Position numbers and translations under genes: made by a program. 64,000 bases of DNA from Oceanobacillus chungangensis (GTDB taxonomy: Bacteria; Bacillota; Bacilli; Bacillales; Amphibacillaceae), in NCBI RefSeq assembly GCF_003369565.1, contig NZ_PIOD01000014.1:62001-126000 (forward strand), written 5' to 3'. The notes below the pieces were generated by a model. It did no database searches, was not told the DNA's origin, and was given only the letters and a program-made list of their open reading frames with translations. Each line of letters starts with the position of its first letter. Positions within the stretch are counted from its first letter, which is position 1. Shown one piece after another: positions 27,112 to 35,963 of the stretch.

Positions 27112-27576
27112 TTACAATCGTGATTTGCTTGTTTCTGTTTCAGCTACATGTTTGACTCGTTCCAGGAATTCAACGACCACTTTATCAGATGCAAAGATTA
27201 AAAAGACTTTCACAAACCATTTTAATGGACGATTAGTAGTTGTATATTTCAAGTATGTTTTGTTTTCATTTAGCTTTTGTAATTCATAAAAAGCAGTAAT
27301 CTCAAACATATTGGCAAGTGTAAAACCGATTTTCATCTTTTTATGGTCTTGTTTATTCAAATATTCCAGTGTTTCCACATCATATTCTTCAATTCGTTTA
27401 CCTTCCTTATATTTTTGATGATAGACACTACCAACAACTTCTTCTGTTATTTTTAATGGCTTCTGATCAACGACCTGGGGCATGATTTTTTGCATTTCTT
27501 CCAGCGATCCGCCAAAATAACTCCACACCTGTTCAATTGGAGCATTTATTTCTATATCCCTTGTCCACTTTTTCAT
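27112..27576 (-). CDS. SRPBCC (START/Bet v1-like) domain protein
   Basis: 154 residues; the opening TRDIEINAPIEQVWSYFGG is the standard first strand and helix of the SRPBCC fold, and the alternating beta strands with a long C-terminal helix (about 120-148) follow. Such proteins bind lipids, polyketides or other hydrophobic ligands; no ligand can be inferred. Single gene, ATG 27576 with GGAGG upstream. Confidence 0.8.
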   Translation of the reverse strand: MKKWTRDIEINAPIEQVWSYFGGSLEEMQKIMPQVVDQKPLKITEEVVGSVYHQKYKEGKRIEEYDVETLEYLNKQDHKKMKIGFTLANMFEITAFYELQKLNENKTYLKYTTTNRPLKWFVKVFLIFASDKVVVEFLERVKHVAETETSKSRL

Positions 27577-27742
27577 GATAATTCCTCCATCAATCCTGTT
27601 ATCAGAGCAAGCTTTTCCTAAAATGAATGTACATTATTAAATCATTCATGTCATTATAAATGCTTTATCTACGACTTGAAAAAGAAGCTCAAACTAAGCA
27701 CCACAGACTTGTATGCAGATTTGATTTCATGCTTTTTTATAA

Positions 27743-27800
27743 AAAAACAAAACTGCAAAGTGAGAGCAATTACTCTCTACTTACACAGTTTTGTTTGCTT
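27743..27800 (-). terminator. Terminator of catD-catE
   Basis: AAACAAAACTG (27743-27753) pairs with 27784-27794, and an inner stem forms between. On the minus strand it is followed by TTTTTTATAAAAAA. The rest of 27577-27906 shows no gene. Confidence 0.75.
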
Positions 27801-27906
27801 TTCAGACTAATTGATTACCTAATTTCTCATCAAGTCGAATCAAGTCTATTGTAGTTAAATTCACACTTCCGTATTATTGTATTGTAAATAATGCTATTTT
27901 TCTCTC

Positions 27907-28758
27907 TTAAACAGCTAACTCAATACGATTTCCAGACGGATCATAAGTGATATATCTTCCATCTTCTTCTGTAACGGGTGCTCCAATGTTTTGCAAGTTA
28001 CCGATTGTTTCCTTGACTGCTTCTTCATTAGGATAAATGAGTGTGTAAAATTCCATACCTACACTATTTTCTGATGGCTGTGGTGCTCCTACTCCATTCC
28101 AAGTGTTCACCCCAATATGATGGTGGTACTTCTCAGTTGAGAGAAATAATGCCTGTCCTCCATAGCGATTGACCACATCAAACCCTAGGCCCTTCACATA
28201 GAATTCCTCTGTTTTAGTTAATTCCGATACATGTAAATGAATATGCCCCATTACTGTCTTTTCTGGAATTCCCTTCCAATGATTTTCTGGAACAACATTT
28301 TTTAATAGAGTTTCAAAATCCAATGGATCTACTGCCATTGCCACTTCTTCGCCATTCCAATTCCATTCAGAAGGATCTCGATCGATATAAATTTCAATTT
28401 CATTCCCATCAGGATCGTGTAAGTACAATGCTTCACTGACAAGATGGTCCGATGATCCAAAGCGAATGCCCTTATTTGTTAAATGAACGACGATATTCGC
28501 TAAGTCTGACTTTTTTGGTAACAGTAGTGCGAAATGATACAAACCAGTTGTTCTTCCTTGTTTTGGTACGACATTTTCAGGTTGTTCTAGTGATAAGATA
28601 CTTGTTTTTCCATCTGTTGTGAGCTTTGCTGTTAACGATGTTCGTTCTAAAATATCGAATCCAATAATTTCTTGATAAAATTTCAATGATTGCTCTAAGT
28701 TGGTTACTTTAATTTTTACATGTCCAACGAAAGTCGAGGGTTTTTTGTGAAATTCCAT
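27907..28758 (-). CDS. catE: Catechol-2,3-dioxygenase, VOC family (CatE)
   Basis: 283 residues with two VOC modules (about 10-130 and 165-283). His13 (GHVKIKV), the second-module His (GHIHLHV) and Glu (NRIELAV) are placed to bind Fe(II), and the DPDGNEIEIY loop is typical. It opens catechols by extradiol cleavage and protects against thiol-reactive quinones. It follows the DoxX gene by 10 nt, as in Bacillus catDE. Confidence 0.92.
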   Translation of the reverse strand: MEFHKKPSTFVGHVKIKVTNLEQSLKFYQEIIGFDILERTSLTAKLTTDGKTSILSLEQPENVVPKQGRTTGLYHFALLLPKKSDLANIVVHLTNKGIRFGSSDHLVSEALYLHDPDGNEIEIYIDRDPSEWNWNGEEVAMAVDPLDFETLLKNVVPENHWKGIPEKTVMGHIHLHVSELTKTEEFYVKGLGFDVVNRYGGQALFLSTEKYHHHIGVNTWNGVGAPQPSENSVGMEFYTLIYPNEEAVKETIGNLQNIGAPVTEEDGRYITYDPSGNRIELAV

Positions 28759-28768
28759 AATCCTTCTC

Positions 28769-29173
28769 CTAGTTGTTATTTGAGTTAAATAATTTTTGAT
28801 CTAAAGATAATACCGATTTATTAGCTAATACAAAGTAAATCGACATAGCTAGTAATGCAAGTTCCAGTTCATATCCTGCCATTTGACCATTTCCAAGGAA
28901 GCCAGCTGAAAATTTTGCTGTAATAATAGCTCCTACCATAATCAGTGCAAATAATATAGCAATGATTCTTGTTCCAATTCCTAAAACTAATGCAATTCCA
29001 CCTATTACTTCTATTATACCAATAACATATGCAAGGAATCCAGGAATACCAATGCTATCAAAAAATCCTACTGTATTTGAAATTCCACCTTGGAATTTTG
29101 ATAATCCGTGAATGAAGAATGTAAGACCTAATACTACCCTTAAAATAGCTTTCCCAATTTCATTTTTATTCAT
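28769..29173 (-). CDS. catD: DoxX-family membrane protein CatD
   Basis: 134 residues with four membrane helices of the DoxX family (first about 8-25 with GLTFFIHGLSKF, last about 100-122). In Bacillus CatD works with CatE in quinone and catechol resistance, possibly as a membrane redox component. AGGAGAG precedes ATG 29173. First gene of the operon. Confidence 0.9.
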   Translation of the reverse strand: MNKNEIGKAILRVVLGLTFFIHGLSKFQGGISNTVGFFDSIGIPGFLAYVIGIIEVIGGIALVLGIGTRIIAILFALIMVGAIITAKFSAGFLGNGQMAGYELELALLAMSIYFVLANKSVLSLDQKLFNSNNN

Positions 29174-29216
29174 TTCTTTAACTCTCCTTTTATTTATTAA
29201 TTACTTTATGTAACTT

Positions 29217-29245
29217 AGTTTATGATGGTAATTATATTTTGTCAA
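29217..29245 (-). promoter_or_regulatory. Predicted promoter of catD-catE
   Basis: On the minus strand: -35 TTGACA (29245-29240), 17-bp spacer, -10 TAAACT (29222-29217). A repressor site should overlap it, but no perfect palindrome is visible. Confidence 0.6.
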
Positions 29246-29285
29246 GTAAGTAACTTTTTATTTATAAATAGATAAAATATTGTGA

Positions 29286-29291
29286 TATACT
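29286..29291 (+). promoter_or_regulatory. -10 element of the HxlR gene
   Basis: TATACT 21 bp before the start codon; the -35 side is weak. Confidence 0.35.
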
Positions 29292-29311
29292 ATCATAAAG
29301 AGGTGAGGTAA

Positions 29312-29638
29312 GTGACGCAACCAACAATTTGTCCAAAGTTTGAGAAAGCCATCTCATTAATTAGTCAAAAATGGACTGCATTAGTTATTTATCAGTTGTT
29401 ATTAGGAACACATCGCTTTAATGAAATTCAATCTTCAATTGGTATAAGTGGGAAAGTTCTATCCGATCGCTTAAAGGATTTAGAAAATCAAGGAATCGTT
29501 AAACGTGAGGTAATACCTGAAACACCAGTAATCATCGAGTATTCACTTACAAAAAAAGGACGGTCCATGGAGCCCATCATACGAGACATCGAGAAATGGT
29601 CACAGCTATGGGTAAAAGGGGAAACTGAGTTATCCTAG
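29312..29638 (+). CDS. catR: HxlR/DUF24-family redox-sensing repressor (CatR/YodB-like)
   Basis: 108-residue winged HTH of the HxlR family. The single N-terminal Cys7 in ICPKFEKAI lies at the position of the redox-sensing cysteine of CatR (Cys7) and YodB (Cys6), where quinones or diamide inactivate the repressor. GTG 29312 follows GAGGTGAGG. Divergence from catD-catE supports a direct regulatory role. YodB and CatR cannot be told apart with certainty here. Confidence 0.85.
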   Translation: MTQPTICPKFEKAISLISQKWTALVIYQLLLGTHRFNEIQSSIGISGKVLSDRLKDLENQGIVKREVIPETPVIIEYSLTKKGRSMEPIIRDIEKWSQLWVKGETELS

Positions 29639-29850
29639 ATTGGATAGAGAATAAACAAATCTCTAAAGACATCAACAGAGACATTTCGTATTGAAATGAC
29701 TTTTGTTAATGTCTTTTCTGATTTATTGAATAGATTATAATAGACTTTCTTCCTTTTTTCCTTACCTCTATCAATCGCGCTTATTATTGAGGACAAATAC
29801 CGATGGATAAGGTTATTGGTGCTGCGATAGAAAACATACTGAAAGAAAAT

Positions 29851-29879
29851 AGGACGCAATCGTATTCGATTCGTCCCTA
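29851..29879 (-). terminator. Terminator of the 287-residue membrane protein gene
   Basis: On the minus strand GGACGAATCG..CGATTGCGTCC forms a stem (one bulge) followed by TATTTT. The surrounding 29639-29927 stretch has no supported gene. Confidence 0.6.
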
Positions 29880-29927
29880 TAAATAATAATTTTTGATTGT
29901 ATAAACAGCTATCCATGTTCAATTTTA

Positions 29928-30791
29928 TTAATTATTCACATGAAAAAGCTCATAATAACGTTCTTTATCCAGTCCTTCTAATTCCAAATCGAGATCAAAC
30001 CACTTCAATGATTCTTGACTCATTTCTCCAATAATAAAAGGTATATCGTTTTCCATCGATACTTTCTCCATATCCATCGTTTGCTCTAATCCAAAGACTG
30101 ACATTATTGGAAAATGGTAAACCACTTCATTTTTTTGATTATTAGTTTGAAAGGTCATTTTCCAAGCAAACCTTGTCTCATCGCTAGTACTGGATAATCT
30201 TGCATAATGGACATAGGGTTCCACATAAACACTTTCAATCTCTTCATAAGAAATAATATGCCTTTCACCTTTCCAGTTGCTGCAAACCAATCCCTTTTCT
30301 TCATGTATTCCCCGATAATCAGAGAACATGAAATAATTGAATCCAATTAAGAAAATAATGGTTACGATAATCAATACATTTAATAATCCTTTTCGCTTTA
30401 AATCAGGATTAAGAAATCGACCAGCAAATAGAGAGATAAGAATCATAAAAACAACGAGAGACAAATCCCCTAGTGAACCTGATGTAGGTTGATAAATAAT
30501 AAACTGTTCATCTACAAATGTATTTTCCTTAAGATCATTATAATATCCATATAAATAGATTAATAGCGGAAAAATAAAAAAGAAAAATATGTAGATTGAT
30601 ACCCAACGCTTTCCTCTATATTTAAATTCAGACTTTGATGTTCTGATTATTTGACCACTGATAAAAAGTGGAAGACTAATAATCCATAAGATTATATTGG
30701 ATAAAATAATATCCTCTTGAAAGAGTAATGCACATCCGAGGGCAAGTACCAAACTAAAAATAATGATTACTATCCCACAAAGCTTTCTCAT
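29928..30791 (-). CDS. Membrane protein of unknown function
   Basis: 287 residues: two N-terminal membrane helices (about 5-24, 30-47), two more (about 63-82, 108-125), another at about 138-157, then a soluble C-terminal domain of about 120 residues facing the cytoplasm. The GERHIISYEEIESVYVEPYV segment resembles the PH-like domains that follow membrane helices in several Bacillus proteins, but I do not recognise the family. Single gene, with its own terminator. Confidence 0.6.
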   Translation of the reverse strand: MRKLCGIVIIIFSLVLALGCALLFQEDIILSNIILWIISLPLFISGQIIRTSKSEFKYRGKRWVSIYIFFFFIFPLLIYLYGYYNDLKENTFVDEQFIIYQPTSGSLGDLSLVVFMILISLFAGRFLNPDLKRKGLLNVLIIVTIIFLIGFNYFMFSDYRGIHEEKGLVCSNWKGERHIISYEEIESVYVEPYVHYARLSSTSDETRFAWKMTFQTNNQKNEVVYHFPIMSVFGLEQTMDMEKVSMENDIPFIIGEMSQESLKWFDLDLELEGLDKERYYELFHVNN

Positions 30792-30866
30792 TCTACCACC
30801 CCATGTTTAACGCTATGTAATATATATTTTTTCTTTTTACATTTTCTATTTTTCTTTAAGGTTTGC

Positions 30867-31712
30867 CTAGTTAATCCAATGAGATGGTGGTTGAATGTGA
30901 TCGGGTAATATCGTTTTATCGTTGCCTTTAGCTGAATTAATTTGCATTTGAGTTAAAAACATACTTGTAGAAAGATCCGCACCACTTAAGTTTGCATCAC
31001 GCAAATCAGCTCCAATAAAATCAACACCTCTTAGATCTGAATTTCGTAAATCTGCAGCAATTAAATAAGCTCCTCTTAAATCACTCGTTCTTAAATCTTT
31101 TCCTTGTAAATTTTTACCGATCCAATCAACACCTCTACATTGTTCTTCTATACTAATCGAGGAATCTTTTGAACTTAGTTCATTTCGGATGTATTCGCTT
31201 GTTTCTAAAAGTAGCTCGTTTACCGGTAGTCGACAAGTCGTAATATCTAGTGACAAAATGCTATCTGCCTCCATATCACTCAATCCTTGTAACTTCTCTA
31301 ATTGTTTATTTAATTTATCCTGCAATGAAGGTGAGATATTAAAAGTTAAAGCTTCCGCAATAAATGCAATCATTTCATAAAGCTGTTCCATGATAGGAAA
31401 TACGCTAAACATTTTTTTAGAGATTTCTGGATGTTCTTGCCAATTTTGACCACTGAAAGTATCTTGAGAAACTTTTTGTCCAGCACCTAAACAATCAAAC
31501 ACTGTACATCCCTTGAATCCTTTATCCCTTAAATTCTTATGTATTTTACACCGAAAATCCCTCTGTAAGTTAGAACAAGGTGTCCCAGCAGGTTTATTTA
31601 TCGCAAAGTCACTTGATGCTACAATATTAAGCGCAGTACAACAAAGTCCAAAGCATTTAGAACAATCCGCTTTTAAACTTTCTCTGATGTTCTTGGCTGT
31701 TTCACTATGCAT
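30867..31712 (-). CDS. Pentapeptide-repeat protein with Cys-rich N-terminus
   Basis: 281 residues in three parts. The N-terminal part (about 15-75) has Cys at CSKCFGLCC, GTPCSNL, DFRCKIH and CTVFDCLGAGQ, a possible metal or Fe-S site. The middle (about 85-200) is helical. The C-terminal part (about 205-250) has at least eight pentapeptide repeats of the A(D/N)LXX type, such as DLRGAYLIAADLRNSDLRGV. The combination recurs in Bacillus and actinobacteria without assigned function; a DNA-mimic role as in Qnr is speculative. AGGAGG precedes ATG 31712. Confidence 0.8.
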   Translation of the reverse strand: MHSETAKNIRESLKADCSKCFGLCCTALNIVASSDFAINKPAGTPCSNLQRDFRCKIHKNLRDKGFKGCTVFDCLGAGQKVSQDTFSGQNWQEHPEISKKMFSVFPIMEQLYEMIAFIAEALTFNISPSLQDKLNKQLEKLQGLSDMEADSILSLDITTCRLPVNELLLETSEYIRNELSSKDSSISIEEQCRGVDWIGKNLQGKDLRTSDLRGAYLIAADLRNSDLRGVDFIGADLRDANLSGADLSTSMFLTQMQINSAKGNDKTILPDHIQPPSHWIN

Positions 31713-32143
31713 TTTATAACCTCCTCAAACTACTCCTCATTGATCAAAGGTACCGATTTCCTAATTTAATTGTACACCACTGATTCACGAATCGGCTTAT
31801 TAATGGAATAAGAGGATTGAATTTTCCAGTCAATTTATTAGTAATTAAATATCTTTATTGTTATTTTACAGGTTTGTTAATACTATTTGTACTACTATTT
31901 CTATAGTTACATAAAAAATCGTCCGATTTCGGAAATGCTATTTTCACGAAAACAGTGAATACTTACTTCACGTTCTGAGACTTAATAGCCTAAAATGGAC
32001 TTATTTTTACCTATGCACAAATTAAATAAAACTAAAATGAATGTCTACAGACAACTATATTTCACTTTGCTGATGTCACATACAAACAAAACTTCTCCTA
32101 ATCATTCCTCTCCAACTTTTCTTTCATCTAATTTTGGAAAGAA
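31713..32143. other. Intergenic stretch
   Basis: About 430 bp of AT-rich DNA upstream of the pentapeptide gene. No ORF with a ribosome site, no clear structured RNA; only the promoter of the pentapeptide gene is expected here. Confidence 0.4.
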
Positions 32144-32184
32144 AAAAATCCCGGGTTTTTATTGAGAAGACCCGGGATTTTTTA
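32144..32184 (-). terminator. Terminator downstream of wrbA
   Basis: AAATCCCGGGT/ACCCGGGATTT stem with A- and T-runs on both sides; active on either strand. Between it and wrbA (32185-32310) nothing else is seen. Confidence 0.8.
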
Positions 32185-32310
32185 GTTTCGCTTAGAGATT
32201 GATTTAACTTAGACATGTTAGAAGAAGAAATTCAAATTAATGTCTCCATCTTTTACTTTCCGTAGTGACTATATTATTTTCATTTAAATGATTAATTTAA
32301 AATTATTTTC

Positions 32311-32922
32311 TTATTGATTTCCTTGTATCACCCATCCAGCAACGGTAACAGTACGTTTCGCCTGATGCTTCACGGCACCTTCCACGTCCTCTACCATTTT
32401 ACCATTTTGGTCCACTGATACACTTGTTCCATAAGGGTTTCCACCTGCACCAAACAAAACTTGATCGGTGTATCCTGGAGGTACAAGAATCGCACCCCAG
32501 TGCATCATCGAGGTATAGAGGGACAGGATTGTAGCTTCTTGTCCACCATGGGGATTTTGTGCCGATGTCATCGCACTTACCACTTTATTAACCGTTTTCC
32601 CTGAAGCCCATAACCCACCTTGAATATCTAAAAATTGCTTCATTTGCGATGCAATATTTCCAAAACGGGTAGGTGTACTAAATATAATAGCATCTGCCCA
32701 CTCAAGGTCATCAGATGTTGCTACTGGCACTTCTTTTGTTGCTTCTACGGTAGATTTCCACACTTCATTTCCTTCGATAACTGAATCTGGAGCTAATTCT
32801 TGTACTTTTAAAACTTTTACCTCTGCACCCGCTTCTTTCGCTCCTTCTTCCGCCCATTTTGCTAATTGGTAGTTTGTTCCACCCATACTATAAAAAATTA
32901 CAGCTAATTTTACGTTTGACAT
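32311..32922 (-). CDS. wrbA: NAD(P)H:quinone oxidoreductase, type IV (WrbA-like)
   Basis: 203-residue flavodoxin-like WrbA protein that reduces quinones by two electrons. FMN-binding IFYSMGGTNYQLA (10-22), PTRFGNIASQMKQFLD (about 85-100) and the AQNPHGGQEATIL loop are diagnostic. I chose ATG 32922 (MSNVKLAV), with AAGGAG 9 nt upstream. Its presence a few kb from catDE fits a quinone-defence theme. Confidence 0.92.
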   Translation of the reverse strand: MSNVKLAVIFYSMGGTNYQLAKWAEEGAKEAGAEVKVLKVQELAPDSVIEGNEVWKSTVEATKEVPVATSDDLEWADAIIFSTPTRFGNIASQMKQFLDIQGGLWASGKTVNKVVSAMTSAQNPHGGQEATILSLYTSMMHWGAILVPPGYTDQVLFGAGGNPYGTSVSVDQNGKMVEDVEGAVKHQAKRTVTVAGWVIQGNQ

Positions 32923-33019
32923 ATTTTCCATCTCCTTTTTGTTTCCTGACAACTTATCAAATATATCCATATGTATGGAACACCATCATTTTTTTAACGT
33001 ATAATAGTCACCTCCACTA

Positions 33020-33040
33020 GAACCATTTTTTCAATGGTTC
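33020..33040. promoter_or_regulatory. Palindrome upstream of wrbA, possible operator
   Basis: GAACCATT (33020-33027) and AATGGTTC (33033-33040) form an 8-bp inverted repeat about 100 bp before the wrbA start. No regulator gene is adjacent. Confidence 0.4.
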
Positions 33041-33192
33041 AATACGTTTGTTATTCCCTTCCGGAGAGATATTATTAATACTATTTTTCAAAAGCACCCG
33101 TTCGCAAAGGAAAAGACAGTATATATGATATCGCTCTTATTTTGTGCTGCTTTAGTTGTTTACATTGCTGCACTTACAATTTCTTCGCATAT

Positions 33193-33226
33193 CAAAAAAG
33201 AATGAACCCATTACAGGATTCATTCT
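33193..33226 (-). terminator. Terminator of thrS
   Basis: On the minus strand AGAATGAATCC pairs with GGTTCATTCT, followed by TTTTTT. It lies about 145 nt after the thrS stop; 33041-33369 has no supported gene. Confidence 0.75.
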
Positions 33227-33369
33227 ATACACAGTTGTATTCACTAAAAAGTTCGGCTGATACCTGCCACGTAATAGCCCCTCATCTCACTAATAGCTTC
33301 TATATTTCTTTCCTCCTTCCCCTTGGTACTACCTATTTGTTATTCAACACTATTTAAGGAACTATTAAA

Positions 33370-35289
33370 TTAAAGGCTACGTTCTACTATTTGTTGCACA
33401 ACCTTCTCTTTAAAATCTTTGAATAGCTCACCTGTTGACTTTTCTTCTCCATATTTTCTTACATTAAGTGTTTCTTCTTTTACTTCTTTGTCCCCTATGA
33501 CTGCCATGTAAGGGATCTTTTGCATCTGTGCTTCTCTTATTTTATAGCCAAGTTTTTCATCACGGAAGTCAATTTTTACTCTCACGCCTAATTGTTTCAG
33601 TTCCTTTTGAATTATTAAGCAGTAATCCAAATGATCTTTTGAGACGGGTATTATTTGTACTTGTACTGGTGCTAACCATAATGGAAAAGCTCCAGCAAAA
33701 TGTTCAATTAGAATCCCAAGGAAGCGATCAATTGAGCCAAAAATTGCACGATGTATGACAACTGGACGAACCTTCTCATTTTTCTCGTTTATATACGTAA
33801 GGTCGAATTTTTCTGGCATTTGAAAATCAAGCTGGATTGTTCCACATTGATGACTTCGTTTCAAAGCATCTTTAATGTGAAAATCAATTTTCGGACCATA
33901 AAATGCCCCGTCTCCTTCATTTAATTGATAATCTATCTTTAGATTATCAAGCACATTTCTTAATGCTCTTTCAGAGATTTCCCAAAGCGTATTATCACCT
34001 AATGAATCCTCTGGACGAGTGGAAAGTTCCACCGAGTAATCAAAACCGAATGCACAATACACTTGATCAATTAAATGGAATACTTTCTTAACTTCACTTT
34101 CAATTTGATCCTCTTGAACAAAGATGTGGGCATCATCTTGACAAAATGTACGAACCCTAAGTAAACCGTTTAATGCACCACTATATTCATGACGATGAAC
34201 TTGGCCAAACTCTGCCAAACGGACAGGTAAATCCCGATAAGAATAAAGATTGTTTTTATAGATCAGCATATGCCCGGGACAATTCATTGGTTTCATCGCA
34301 AATTTTGTTTTGTCGACCTCTGAAAAATACATATTTTCATGATAATGATCCCAATGTCCTGAACTCTCCCATAGCTTTTGATTCATCATGAACGGTGTAC
34401 GAACTTCATCGTAAGCTGCACTGTTCTGTATTTCTCTGGAGAATTTTTCTAGCTCATTCCTTACAATTTGTCCTTTTGGCAAATAAAATGGCATTCCTGG
34501 TGCTTCCTCTGAGAACATAAATAGTTCTAATTGTTTTCCCAACTTACGATGGTCTCGTTTCTCTGCTTCTTCCAGAAAACGCAAATGTTCAGCCAAGTCT
34601 TTCTTATTTTTAAAAGCAACTCCATAGACTCGCTGTAGAACATCATTATTACTATCTCCTCGCCAATATGCACCTGAGACTCGTGTCAATTTAAATGCTT
34701 TAATAAAACCTGTAGAAGGTAAATGTGGTCCACGGCAAAGGTCAATGAATTCACCTTGTTTATATAACGTAATTTTTTCATTTTTAGGTAGACCTTTTAG
34801 TATTTCTATCTTATATGGTTCATCGTTTTCTTCAAATAATTTTTCGGCTTCCTCATAAGAAACCTCGATTCGCTGGATCTCGTAATTTTCATTAAAGATG
34901 TTATTCATCTCTTTTTCGATGGCATCTAAATCTTCTGCATTTAAACTCTGCTCTAATTTCATATCATAGTAAAATCCATCCTCAATGACAGGACCTATCC
35001 CTAGTTTCACATTCCGATATAATCTTTTGACTGCTTGTGCTAATACATGTGCTGAAGTATGACGCAGTACTGATATCCCCTCAACCGAATCCAAAGTTAG
35101 AATGGATAGACTAGTGTCCCTGTTTAATCCATAGCTCAAATCTACAAGTTGATCATTTGCTTTTCCTACTACTGCTTTTTTTCTTAAACTTGAGCTAATA
35201 GATCCTGCAACCTCTGCTACCGTAGTGCCTAGCGGAAATTCCTTTACATTGCCATCTGGAAATTGAATACTAACCATTTTTTCACTCAT
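33370..35289 (-). CDS. thrS: Threonyl-tRNA synthetase
   Basis: A 639-residue class II synthetase: N-terminal TGS domain (VSIQFPDGN...), an editing domain with HTSAHVLAQAVKRL (HxxxH) and the zinc/catalytic core with motif 1, MNCPGHMLIY and RVRTFCQDDAHIF, then an anticodon-binding domain. I chose ATG 35289 (MSEKMVSIQF), with AAGGAGTG 8 nt upstream; the frame runs further only through the T-box leader. Two tandem T-boxes precede it, an arrangement known for Bacillus thrZ, so it may correspond to thrZ. Confidence 0.95.
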   Translation of the reverse strand: MSEKMVSIQFPDGNVKEFPLGTTVAEVAGSISSSLRKKAVVGKANDQLVDLSYGLNRDTSLSILTLDSVEGISVLRHTSAHVLAQAVKRLYRNVKLGIGPVIEDGFYYDMKLEQSLNAEDLDAIEKEMNNIFNENYEIQRIEVSYEEAEKLFEENDEPYKIEILKGLPKNEKITLYKQGEFIDLCRGPHLPSTGFIKAFKLTRVSGAYWRGDSNNDVLQRVYGVAFKNKKDLAEHLRFLEEAEKRDHRKLGKQLELFMFSEEAPGMPFYLPKGQIVRNELEKFSREIQNSAAYDEVRTPFMMNQKLWESSGHWDHYHENMYFSEVDKTKFAMKPMNCPGHMLIYKNNLYSYRDLPVRLAEFGQVHRHEYSGALNGLLRVRTFCQDDAHIFVQEDQIESEVKKVFHLIDQVYCAFGFDYSVELSTRPEDSLGDNTLWEISERALRNVLDNLKIDYQLNEGDGAFYGPKIDFHIKDALKRSHQCGTIQLDFQMPEKFDLTYINEKNEKVRPVVIHRAIFGSIDRFLGILIEHFAGAFPLWLAPVQVQIIPVSKDHLDYCLIIQKELKQLGVRVKIDFRDEKLGYKIREAQMQKIPYMAVIGDKEVKEETLNVRKYGEEKSTGELFKDFKEKVVQQIVERSL

Positions 35290-35320
35290 CGTTATTACAC
35301 TCCTTTTCATTTTGTTAAAT

Positions 35321-35575
35321 AAAAAAACACATCCATCCCTGCAATAGGGACGAATGTGTAATCCGTGGTTCCACCCAAATTCCCATAAGGCAAAAATAGC
35401 TTTATGGCTCTGGTGCTGTAACGTAGCATTGACGGCATTGAATACTCGATTCCTCAATGCGGCTCGTGAGGTGGTAAATTACACTCCTGCGTTAGGAAGA
35501 TCTCAGCATAGCTTCCCTCTCTGTAAACCGTAATAAGTAACTCATGTCCTTGTCATCACAATTATTGCTATTAAT
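35321..35575 (-). promoter_or_regulatory. T-box riboswitch, proximal copy (Thr)
   Basis: On the minus strand the T-box core GGGTGGAACCACGG is at 35376-35363, followed by a terminator stem (ACACATTCGTCCC with GGGATGGATGTGT, 35360-35328) and a T-run. The likely specifier codon is ACC (35475-35473) in AATTTACCACC. Uncharged tRNA-Thr would stabilise the antiterminator and allow thrS transcription. Confidence 0.9.
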
Positions 35576-35587
35576 TTCATGTAAAAT

Positions 35588-35847
35588 AAAAAACACATCT
35601 ATCCCTGCAAAAGGGACGAATGTGTTATCCGTGGTTCCACCCAAATTTCCATAAGGCAAAAAAATAACTTTATGGCTCTGGTGCTGTAACGTAGCATTGA
35701 CGAAATCAGATACTAATATTTCACTGATACAGCTCAAAGGCGGTAAATTATTTTCCTAAGCTAGGAAGATTCCAGCTAATTCTTCCCTCTCTGTAAACCG
35801 TAAAAATAATTCATGTCCTTATCCGTGCTTTTAATTATTTTAGAGTT
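35588..35847 (-). promoter_or_regulatory. T-box riboswitch, distal copy (Thr)
   Basis: A second complete leader, very similar to the proximal one: T-box core GGGTGGAACCACGG at 35642-35629, terminator stem at 35625-35588, and ACC specifier (35744-35742) in AATTTACCGCC. Two full T-boxes in series demand readthrough of both terminators, giving steeper control. Confidence 0.9.
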
Positions 35848-35853
35848 TTTTAC

Positions 35854-35882
35854 ATATTACAATATATTCCCAAGAATAGCAA
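35854..35882 (-). promoter_or_regulatory. Predicted promoter of the thrS leader
   Basis: Minus strand -35 TTGCTA (35882-35877), 17-bp spacer, -10 TAATAT (35859-35854). Confidence 0.5.
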
Positions 35883-35963
35883 CAATCTACTTTAAATCTT
35901 TCTAGCTCAGTCATCAATGTAAGAAACAGACAAACCTGGACGACTCTTCAGCGGAAGAAAATA

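Noticed and set aside
27660-27854. 64-codon plus-strand ORF
   Set aside because: Spans the catD-catE terminator hairpin and has no ribosome site.
29635-29922. 95-codon minus-strand ORF after the HxlR gene
   Set aside because: TTG start without ribosome site, overlaps a terminator hairpin, and the sequence is not protein-like.
33142-33357. 71-codon plus-strand ORF between wrbA and thrS
   Set aside because: Runs antisense through the thrS terminator; no start signal.
35492-35737. 81-codon minus-strand ORF in the thrS leader
   Set aside because: Lies within the T-box leader RNA; similarity between it and the upstream extension of thrS only reflects the duplicated T-box.
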